From: Chloroflexota bacterium
GTDB lineage: Bacteria; Chloroflexota; Dormibacteria; CF-121
Length of the DNA stretch: 8,254 nt
Assembly (NCBI GenBank): GCA_005882525.1
Contig: VBGO01000190.1
Coordinates: 1-8,254, forward strand
Reading direction: 5' to 3'
The number at the start of each line of letters is the position of its first letter. Position 1 is the first letter of the stretch. Below the pieces are notes generated by a model. That model was not told where the DNA came from and did no database searches. It saw only the letters and a program-made list of their open reading frames with translations. Below are positions 1-5,846 of this stretch, piece by piece. Position numbers and translations under genes: made by a program.

Positions 1-1207
1 ACTCCGGGCGGTCCCAGGCGCGCGACGCCAGCACCTCACGCAGAACGCGGACCGCATCGAACATGTCGACGTAGCGGGTGTAGAGCGGCGCAAAGCCAAA
101 CCGCAGCAGGTCGGGGGTGCGGAAATCGCCGATCACGCCGCGGTCGATCAGCGCCCGCATCACCCGATACGCCTCTTTATGGCGCAACGAGACCTGCGAG
201 CCGCGCCGTTCCGCCTCGCGCGGCGACACCACCTCGACGCCGAGGTCGCGGCAGGTTTCGTCCACCCGCTGGATGAACAGGTCGCCCAGAGCCATCGACT
301 TGCTCCGGGCCGCCTTCTGGTCGATGCGCAGCCAGAGGTCAATCGCCACTTCCAGCGCCAGCATGCTGAGGATGGGCGGCGAGCCGGCCAGCTGCCGCTT
401 GATTCCCGCAGCCGGGCGGTAGTCCGGCTCGAACGCGAAGGGTTCCGCATGCCCCATCCAGCCGGAGAGCGGGGATTGCAGCGCGTCTTGCAGGCCTTTG
501 GCCACGAAGACGTAGGCCGGCGCCCCCGGGCCGCCGTTCAAATACTTGTAGCCGCACCCCACGGCGAGGTCGACCTGCGAGGCATTCAGGTTGACCGGCA
601 CGGCACCGGCGCTATGCGAGAGATCCCACAGCATCAGCGCCCCGAATTTCTGGGCGGCCGCGGTAATGCGACGCATGTCGTGGATCGCTCCGGTCGCGTA
701 ATCAACGTGGGTGAGCATCAAGACCGCCACGCTCCCGTCGAGCGAACGCTCGATCTCGGTGCGCTCGACGACGCGCAAGGCATGATTGCCGCCCAGCAAG
801 TCGATCAGCCCTTGCGCGATGTAGACGTCGGTCGGAAAGTTCGAGGCCTCGGTCAGGATGAAATGGCGTCCCGGCTGGATGCGCAGCGCACCCGCCAGTA
901 GCTTGAAAAGGTTCACCGAGGTGCTGTCGGCGACGATCACCTCGCCCGCGCCGGCGCCGATCAAGCGAGCGATCTTGTCGCCAATACGCGCCGGCGCTTC
1001 GATCCAGTGGGCGGCGTTCCAGCTGCGGATCAGCCCGCTGCCCCATTCCTCGGCGATCACCTGCGTCAGCCGAGGTAACGTCTGGCGTGGTAACGCGCCC
1101 AGCGAGTTGCCATCGAGATAGATCACGCCCTCTGGGATGGCGAATTCGTCCCGCACGGAGGCGAGCGGATCCTGCCGATCGAAGGACAGGCAGGTCTCGC
1201 GGTCCAC
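1..1207 (-). CDS. kynU: Kynureninase (partial, C-terminus beyond left edge)
   Basis: PLP-dependent hydrolase that cleaves kynurenine to anthranilate plus alanine in tryptophan catabolism (cytosolic, aspartate-aminotransferase fold). Read from GTG at 1207, 402 codons are visible before the window edge; bacterial kynureninases are about 415 residues, so only a short C-terminal piece should be missing. Diagnostic motifs: YLDGNSLGALPR at residues 30-41, DSTSVNLFK at 94-102, the PLP-binding D195/H198 in DLSHSAG, and the Schiff-base lysine K221 in GYKYLNGGPGAPA. Start choice: the only in-frame start between the upstream in-frame TAG (1246-1244) and the conserved DPLASVRDEF segment is GTG 1207, which gives a normal N-terminus (MDRETCLSFD). 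No clear Shine-Dalgarno precedes it, so translation may depend on ribosomes ending on the acetyltransferase gene 36 nt upstream. It is the last visible gene of the leftward operon. Confidence 0.95.
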   Translation of the reverse strand, partial: MDRETCLSFDRQDPLASVRDEFAIPEGVIYLDGNSLGALPRQTLPRLTQVIAEEWGSGLIRSWNAAHWIEAPARIGDKIARLIGAGAGEVIVADSTSVNLFKLLAGALRIQPGRHFILTEASNFPTDVYIAQGLIDLLGGNHALRVVERTEIERSLDGSVAVLMLTHVDYATGAIHDMRRITAAAQKFGALMLWDLSHSAGAVPVNLNASQVDLAVGCGYKYLNGGPGAPAYVFVAKGLQDALQSPLSGWMGHAEPFAFEPDYRPAAGIKRQLAGSPPILSMLALEVAIDLWLRIDQKAARSKSMALGDLFIQRVDETCRDLGVEVVSPREAERRGSQVSLRHKEAYRVMRALIDRGVIGDFRTPDLLRFGFAPLYTRYVDMFDAVRVLREVLASRAWDRPE

Positions 1208-1243
1208 GACGGAATTATCGAGCCTGCGGCCGGCTGTTGCTGC

Positions 1244-2506
1244 CTAAAAGTGGCTCGGGCACCAGGGGGCGCGATCGATCGCGAACATGGCGTCGGCACG
1301 GGCGACGCTGCCCGAGCGAACCTCGTTGACACGTTGTGCCTCCTGTAGCGTGCGGAACCGATTGCCGCCCAGATAGAGGGCCCCGAGGTCCGCCGCATCC
1401 AGCTCCAGGTCCGGGCTTGCATCCGTTCGGTGACACTCGGCACTCGTCGGGCCGCCCGTTAATTCGAAACTCCCCGCATTCCAGGGACAGAACTCGTCGC
1501 GGACACGAAGGACGAGGCGGCCCTCGACGGCGTAGCGGCGGCCGGCCAAGGCCGCGGCGACATCGACAAGGCGCAACCAGATGCCATCCTCTATCCGCGT
1601 CTTCGGCTGGCGCGAGTCGGCGAGCAGGAAGCGCAGCGGCTCGTCGACCGGCCGCATTTCAGCCGACACCCGCGCCATCAGGTCGACTTCCAGGATGTAG
1701 CGCCAGAGCGCCGCGTAGGCCTCGGCGGTGGCTGCGATCAACGACTCCAGCCGCAGCGTCCCGTTGGGGCCGGACGCATCCCAATCCAGCTTGAGCCGGT
1801 AAACGGCAAAGCCCGATGGGTTTCCGTCGCTCTGGTAGAGAGCGCGATAGTGAGGGCTGGCGCCTTCCCGATGCAGCTCGAGGTCTGTCAGTTGGTAGCG
1901 CATCCAGCGCTCATCCAATCCGAGCATGCCGGGCTGGTTGCGCCGGGCCTGCTCCCAGATGCGCGTGAACGCGCTGACCGCGGTTGGCACGTCGACCAGG
2001 GAGAGCCGCCCGCTGCTCGGGACCTTCGCGGCAAAGGCGGCGTGCGACCGCTCGAGCTCAACCGCCGCCTGATAGGTGGCCAGGCCGTAACCGAATCGTC
2101 CGTAGATCACCGTCTCCGATGCGTAGAGGGCCGCCAGCGGCTCGCCGCGCTCGTGGATGTCATCCAGCTGGCGGCGCATCATCGCCGTCAGCAGCCCGCG
2201 CCGGCGATGCGTGGTGAGCACGCCCACCCGGGTCACCCCGGCGCATGGCAATGCACCCCCCGGCACGGTCATCTGGTACGAGAAGATGCCGGCGGTGGCG
2301 ACGATCTCCGGACCGTCGAAAAACGCCAGCGTCCGGTCGAATTCGGTGGTTTCCCTGGCGGCGGCCAGCTCCTCGTCGGTTGGGAGCGACGCGCCAAAGG
2401 TCCGTCGCATGAGGGTCGAATACGCTCGTTGCTCCTCCGGGCGGATCGGCCGGAGATCGAGACCCGCGGGTGCGCTTATCGCTGGACCAGCGCCAGGGCT
2501 CGGCAT
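1244..2506 (-). CDS. Eis-like GNAT family N-acetyltransferase
   Basis: A 420-residue acetyl-CoA-dependent N-acetyltransferase of the Eis type (N-terminal GNAT domain, second degenerate GNAT-like domain, C-terminal SCP2-like domain). Seen directly: the acetyl-CoA loop GVTRVGVLTTHRRRGLL at residues 90-106, and ASETVIYGRFGYG at 129-141, whose Tyr135 matches the general acid (Tyr126) of Mycobacterium tuberculosis Eis. The protein ends exactly in ...CPSHF; in Eis the C-terminal Phe carboxylate is the general base, so F420 fits an active enzyme. ATG 2506 is chosen because family similarity begins just after it. The frame stays open to 2728, but that extension is arginine/proline-rich and lies over the hydrolase gene. 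It overlaps the hydrolase end (stop 2478-2476) by 31 bp, with AAAGGA about 11 nt upstream. The natural substrate is unknown; aminoglycosides and other amines are known for the family, and an aromatic amine would suit this operon (inference). Confidence 0.87.
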   Translation of the reverse strand: MPSPGAGPAISAPAGLDLRPIRPEEQRAYSTLMRRTFGASLPTDEELAAARETTEFDRTLAFFDGPEIVATAGIFSYQMTVPGGALPCAGVTRVGVLTTHRRRGLLTAMMRRQLDDIHERGEPLAALYASETVIYGRFGYGLATYQAAVELERSHAAFAAKVPSSGRLSLVDVPTAVSAFTRIWEQARRNQPGMLGLDERWMRYQLTDLELHREGASPHYRALYQSDGNPSGFAVYRLKLDWDASGPNGTLRLESLIAATAEAYAALWRYILEVDLMARVSAEMRPVDEPLRFLLADSRQPKTRIEDGIWLRLVDVAAALAGRRYAVEGRLVLRVRDEFCPWNAGSFELTGGPTSAECHRTDASPDLELDAADLGALYLGGNRFRTLQEAQRVNEVRSGSVARADAMFAIDRAPWCPSHF

Positions 2507-3189
2507 GGGCTGCCCGATCCTTTGACCAGCTTCAACGGCGCCACTACCAGGACGGCGCCCGTCGGCGGCAGCTTCGCCAGGTTGGCGAGTTGGGTCAGGC
2601 CGTACTTGTTCGCGCCGAGAAGGAACTGATGGCAGGGGAAGGGGGGGTTGAAGGAATGCGCCGTGCCGGCGTCGGTACCGACGGTCTCCACGCCAACCCC
2701 GACGAACGGGCTCTCGTTGGCGAGCCACTTGGCCAGCTCGATCTCGATGCCGGGCGTGTGCGGCCCGGTCTCATTGGCGTTCAAAAACGCCTTCTGGTCA
2801 TTGGCCCGGGCATCCCAGCCGGTGCGATAGAGCAACCAGCTGCCTTTCGGAAGGGCACCATGCTGCCGCTCGAAGGCGCGGATATCGTCGATGGTCAGGA
2901 GATAGTCAGGATTGGCCTGGGCCTCCTTCGACTTGTCGATCACGACCGCCGGCCCGATCAGCCGCCTCACCGGGACCTGGGAGACGTCGTCCCTGTCTTT
3001 GCCCGTCACCCAGTGGATCGGCGCGTCGAAATGGGTCCCGGCGTGCTCGCCGCCCTCGAACCAGTTCCAGTACCAGGCCGGCCCTTTCTCGTCGTAGTGG
3101 CTGATTTCGTGCGTCGTCCAGTTCGGGGTATTCGCGAACGGTGGCGGCAGCTGGATCATTGGCGTCCGCTCGGACAGCGGCTGGGTCAA
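2476..3189 (-). CDS. Cyclase-family metal-dependent hydrolase (isatin hydrolase / kynurenine formamidase type)
   Basis: Metal-dependent amide/lactam hydrolase of the cyclase family (PF04199), 237 residues from TTG 3189. The family motif HxGTHxDxPxHW is intact at residues 49-60 (H49, H53, D55, H59), with a later candidate active-site histidine H187 in PPFPCHQFL. The body resembles isatin hydrolase, as I recall that family: QLPPPFANTP near residue 13, the GPHTPG segment at 142-147, GTDAG at 171-175, LANLAKLPPTGA at 201-212, and a GSGSPxRALALV end. Canonical bacterial KynB has a Glu in the late xxxEN/GL motif; here LANL has no Glu. The operon context (kynureninase two genes downstream) alone would suggest kynurenine formamidase. 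TTG 3189 falls inside the usual first strand (GIIDLTQPL is encoded in frame just upstream), so the true protein probably begins upstream, near 3225-3222; see findings. A strong GGGAGGAG lies at 3236-3229. Confidence 0.85.
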   Translation of the reverse strand: MTQPLSERTPMIQLPPPFANTPNWTTHEISHYDEKGPAWYWNWFEGGEHAGTHFDAPIHWVTGKDRDDVSQVPVRRLIGPAVVIDKSKEAQANPDYLLTIDDIRAFERQHGALPKGSWLLYRTGWDARANDQKAFLNANETGPHTPGIEIELAKWLANESPFVGVGVETVGTDAGTAHSFNPPFPCHQFLLGANKYGLTQLANLAKLPPTGAVLVVAPLKLVKGSGSPCRALALVQR

Positions 3190-3225
3190 GTCGATGATGC
3201 CAGGGTGTCGACACGCGTACTCAAT

Positions 3226-3900
3226 TCACTCCTCCCTTGATTTCAGCGCCGGGATCGTCGTCGGCTGTTTTTTGCTGACGCGGGTCGGGCGGCGCATCTG
3301 GTCTTTGTCACGCGGGGGCTGCTGCAGCGCTCGCGGAAATTCGAAACGGTTCTCCAGCATGTGGATATCCATCAGGAAGCTCTTCGGCATCTCGGCGTCG
3401 ACCTTGGCGACGATGCAGCTCAGCTCATCGCCGTTGAGCGCGTCGAGGGCCGCCTCCTCGAAGTCATCCAGCTCGCGGACGAGCTGGGCGCGGGGGAAGC
3501 CGGCCGCCCTAGCGACCCCCGCCAGGTCCGTGCCCGTGGAGGTGGCCGTGGTGAACCATTTGTATCCTCCCGGTGCGCCGCCCCCCACGGACAGCAAGGT
3601 CTCGTTGTCGAAGATGATGTGTACCAGGTTCTTCGGCCGCGAGCGCGCCATGGTGGTAAGCCCGCCGAGGTTCATCAGGACCGATCCATCGCCGTCGAGC
3701 ACGACCACCTTGCGCTTGGGCTGCGCGAGCGCGATTCCGAGACCGACCGACGAAGCGAGCCCCATCGCGTGTTCGAGATAGAAGAAGTTGGCGCGATGGC
3801 CCAGTGAGTACAGTTCCGCGGCGACGGCGCCCATGATGGTGACGACCGCGCAGTCTTCAAGCTCCGGGTAGATGGACTTGATGCAGTCGATCCGCTTCAT
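3226..3900 (-). CDS. ThDP-dependent decarboxylase, beta subunit (ComE-like, ThDP/Mg-binding half)
   Basis: A 224-residue C-terminal-half ThDP enzyme resembling the beta subunit of sulfopyruvate decarboxylase (ComE) and of phosphonopyruvate-type decarboxylases. It carries the cofactor diphosphate/Mg2+ motif: GDG at residues 70-72 in VVVLDGDGSVLMN, 26 residues, then N99 in IIFDNE. FYLEHAMGLASSVGLGIAL (40-58) is the usual segment before it. The conserved domain ends near residue 190; residues 190-224 are a basic, proline-rich tail. ATG 3900 is preferred over GTG 3915 because GGGAGGAG (3913-3906) sits 5 nt before it and the ATG overlaps the alpha-subunit stop as ATGA. That coupling supports equimolar production of a two-subunit enzyme. 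The substrate should be a 2-oxo acid. No coenzyme M or phosphonate genes are in view, so the annotated families' substrates are not supported here. Confidence 0.87.
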   Translation of the reverse strand: MKRIDCIKSIYPELEDCAVVTIMGAVAAELYSLGHRANFFYLEHAMGLASSVGLGIALAQPKRKVVVLDGDGSVLMNLGGLTTMARSRPKNLVHIIFDNETLLSVGGGAPGGYKWFTTATSTGTDLAGVARAAGFPRAQLVRELDDFEEAALDALNGDELSCIVAKVDAEMPKSFLMDIHMLENRFEFPRALQQPPRDKDQMRRPTRVSKKQPTTIPALKSREE

Positions 3901-4415
3901 CGCGGCTCCTCCCACATCAGGTCGCGTTCGAGGAGCACCGCCACCGGCGACAACGAGCTCTGCGCCAGCGCCATCGCCTTGGCCAGCTTCGACACGACCT
4001 CATCCGGGTGCGCCAGGTCCTCGCGGGCGATATTCAGCGCATCCAGCACCGGTCGGGTGTGCTTGCCGCCCTCCGTCTGCCAGGGATCTTTTTCGCCGAA
4101 CCTCCCCCGGTCCGTGATCAGCATCAGCAGCGGAATCTTGTAGAGGAGCGATACGCCGACGATCCCGTTGATCGCCTGCAGGAATCCGTGGTTCTGCATC
4201 AGCATTGCGGACCTGATGCCGGCGAAGTGCGCGCCCGCCGAGATGCCAACCCCCTCCTCCTCCTTGGCCAAGCGGACCAGGGTCATATCGGGATCCTCGT
4301 CAGCCATCCGGATCAGGTGCACCAGCCAGGTCTCCGGCAACGCGCTCACCAGTTCGACGCCAACCCCCTTCATGGCGTCGTAGACCAGCTGTGAATTGGC
4401 GACCGATACAGGCAC
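3897..4415 (-). CDS. ThDP-dependent decarboxylase, alpha subunit (ComD-like, pyrimidine-binding half)
   Basis: A 172-residue N-terminal-half ThDP enzyme resembling the alpha subunit of sulfopyruvate decarboxylase (ComD). The pyrimidine-domain signature is KEEEGVGISAGAHFAG at residues 51-66; by spacing to the following AG motif, E52 is the likely glutamate that activates the aminopyrimidine ring. MLMQNHGFLQAINGI (71-85) and KIPLLMLITDRG (93-104) are also typical. The partner supplying GDG...N is the next gene, overlapped by ATGA (3900-3897), so together they make one decarboxylase comparable to a split benzoylformate/phosphonopyruvate-decarboxylase chain. The start is GTG 4415, with an excellent AGGAGGGAGG (4431-4422) six nt upstream. 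It is the first gene of the leftward operon and is transcribed from the divergent promoter region at 4416-4469. The exact 2-oxo-acid substrate is not determinable from sequence. Confidence 0.87.
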   Translation of the reverse strand: MPVSVANSQLVYDAMKGVGVELVSALPETWLVHLIRMADEDPDMTLVRLAKEEEGVGISAGAHFAGIRSAMLMQNHGFLQAINGIVGVSLLYKIPLLMLITDRGRFGEKDPWQTEGGKHTRPVLDALNIAREDLAHPDEVVSKLAKAMALAQSSLSPVAVLLERDLMWEEPR

Positions 4416-4421
4416 GGCGCG

Positions 4422-4431
4422 CCTCCCTCCT
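4422..4431 (-). promoter_or_regulatory. Strong Shine-Dalgarno for ComD-like gene
   Basis: The minus strand reads AGGAGGGAGG, ending 6 nt before GTG 4415. This decides the GTG start, since no ATG lies nearby in frame. Confidence 0.8.
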
Positions 4432-4445
4432 CTGAACTGAGGCCG

Positions 4446-4451
4446 ATTCTA
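4446..4451 (-). promoter_or_regulatory. Candidate -10 box of leftward operon promoter
   Basis: On the minus strand this reads TAGAAT, five of six matches to TATAAT. A start of transcription near 4438-4440 would give a leader of about 24 nt carrying the AGGAGGGAGG ribosome binding site of the ComD-like gene. The -35 candidate (TGCACT, plus-strand 4469-4474) is weak and lies within the first codons of the divergent gene. Confidence 0.45.
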
Positions 4452-4455
4452 CGCA

Positions 4456-4461
4456 TACAAT
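4456..4461 (+). promoter_or_regulatory. Candidate -10 box giving a leaderless mRNA for cystathionine beta-synthase
   Basis: TACAAT (five of six matches to TATAAT) ends 8 nt before GTG 4470. Transcription would therefore begin at or within a base or two of the start codon. No Shine-Dalgarno is present before 4470, which agrees with leaderless translation. A convincing -35 is absent (CTGAAC at 4432-4437 is poor). Confidence 0.5.
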
Positions 4462-4469
4462 GGGGCCCA

Positions 4470-5846
4470 GTGCAGGTCCTGGGCAGCATCCTGGAGGCCG
4501 TCGGGCACACGCCGCTGGTGCGGCTTCATCGCATCACCGCCGGGCTGCGACCGACCATCCTGGCCAAGGTCGAGACGCTCAACCCCGGCGGCAGCGTGAA
4601 GGACCGGATCGGGCTGCGCATGATCGAAGATGCTGAGCGGCGCGGCCTGCTGAGACCGGGTGGCACCATCGTCGAGCCGACTTCCGGGAACACGGGCCAC
4701 GCGCTGGCCATCGCGGCGGCGCTCAAAGGCTATCGAATGATCTTCGTGATGGCCGACAAGCAGTCACCCGAGAAGATTGCGCTGCTGCGAGCCTACGGCG
4801 CCGAGGTGGTCGTCTGCCCGACCGCCGTCCCCCGCGAGTCGCCCGAGAGCTACTACTCCGTGGCGGAGCGGCTGAGCCAGGAGATTCCCGGCGCCTTTCA
4901 GCCCAACCAGTACTTCAACCAGGCGAACCCGCAGGCGCACTACGAGACGACCGGTCCCGAGATCTGGCAGCAGACCGACGGGAAGGTGGACGTAGTGGTC
5001 GGCGGGCTGGGCACGGGCGGCACCATGACCGGCGTGGCCCGTTACCTCAAGGAACAGAAGTCGTCGGTGATGATCGTCGGCGCCGACCCGGAGGGATCCC
5101 TCTACTCCGGCGACACGATCAAGCCGTACAAGGTCGAAGGAATCGGCGAAGACTTCATCCCCGGCACCATCGACCTGAAGTTGATCGACCGCATCGTGCA
5201 GGTCAACGACCGCGACTCCTTTTTGACCGCCCGGCGCATCACCCGTGAAGAAGGCATCCTGGTCGGCGGCTCCGGCGGTACCGCCATGAAGGCGGCGATC
5301 GATGTCGCCCGCGAGCTCGATGAGAAGACCTTGATGGTCGTCATCCTGCCCGATACCGGCCGGAACAACCTCAGCAAGATCTACAACGACGAATGGATGC
5401 GGCAAAACGGCTTCTTCGAACGCTTTCCGCGCCAGCTCGTGCACGACGTGGTCGCCACCCGGGAGCGGGAGATGCCCGAATTGATCACCGTATCGTCGAA
5501 GGAGAAAGTCGGCCGCGCCATCGACCTGCTCCAGGAATACGGGATCTCGCAGATGCCGGTCACCGACGATGGCAGCGGGCCGGGCACGACGCTCGTCGGT
5601 AGCATCCAGGAGCGCAGCCTGCTCGACCGTGTCTATCGTGACCCCGGCCTGATCGAAACCACGGTCGGCGCCGCGATGGACGGGCCATTTCCGACCATCG
5701 CCGCGGGGGCACACGTCGACGAGGCCTTCAACACGCTGCTGGGTGGCGCCACGGCCGTGGTCGTGATGGACGCCGAGCGGCCGGTTGGGATCATCACCAG
5801 GCTCGATCTCCTCGAGTTCATGGCCCATACCCGCGCCGCCCGATGA
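4470..5846 (+). CDS. cbs: Cystathionine beta-synthase with C-terminal CBS-domain pair
   Basis: PLP enzyme condensing serine (or an activated serine) with homocysteine to cystathionine, the first step of reverse transsulfuration. 458 residues. The catalytic fold-type II domain is at about 1-315: Schiff-base K44 in NPGGSVKDRIG, substrate/cofactor loop TSGNTG at 71-76, phosphate-binding GTGGT at 181-185. The segment DPEGS (207-211) followed by VEGIGEDFIPG (222-232) is typical of CBS rather than of simple cysteine synthases. Residues about 335-453 form two CBS motifs, the regulatory module that in animal enzymes binds AdoMet. There is no N-terminal heme-binding extension. The start is GTG 4470: an upstream ATG at 4460 is out of frame and no other start is available. 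Its stop overlaps the next gene as ATGA, pairing it with cystathionine gamma-lyase/synthase. An O-acetylserine-using cysteine synthase role is possible but less likely. Confidence 0.93.
   Translation: MQVLGSILEAVGHTPLVRLHRITAGLRPTILAKVETLNPGGSVKDRIGLRMIEDAERRGLLRPGGTIVEPTSGNTGHALAIAAALKGYRMIFVMADKQSPEKIALLRAYGAEVVVCPTAVPRESPESYYSVAERLSQEIPGAFQPNQYFNQANPQAHYETTGPEIWQQTDGKVDVVVGGLGTGGTMTGVARYLKEQKSSVMIVGADPEGSLYSGDTIKPYKVEGIGEDFIPGTIDLKLIDRIVQVNDRDSFLTARRITREEGILVGGSGGTAMKAAIDVARELDEKTLMVVILPDTGRNNLSKIYNDEWMRQNGFFERFPRQLVHDVVATREREMPELITVSSKEKVGRAIDLLQEYGISQMPVTDDGSGPGTTLVGSIQERSLLDRVYRDPGLIETTVGAAMDGPFPTIAAGAHVDEAFNTLLGGATAVVVMDAERPVGIITRLDLLEFMAHTRAAR

Noticed and set aside
179..901. A 240-codon plus-strand open frame
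   Set aside because: Antisense to kynureninase, which has a full set of motifs in the minus frame.
2507..2728. 74-residue N-terminal extension of the acetyltransferase
   Set aside because: Arginine/proline-rich, unlike any GNAT start, and overlies conserved hydrolase sequence; ATG 2506 fits family length.
1850..3240. Two long plus-strand open frames (1850-2629 and 2470-3240)
   Set aside because: They oppose the acetyltransferase and cyclase-family genes, whose motifs are clear; their own translations lack recognisable domains.
3901..3915. GTG 3915 as start of the ThDP beta subunit
   Set aside because: The GTG overlaps the ribosome binding site GGGAGGAG, which is perfectly spaced for ATG 3900.
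4764..5828. A 354-codon open frame on the minus strand
   Set aside because: It lies opposite the well-supported cystathionine beta-synthase gene and its translation shows no family motif; a GC-rich antisense shadow.
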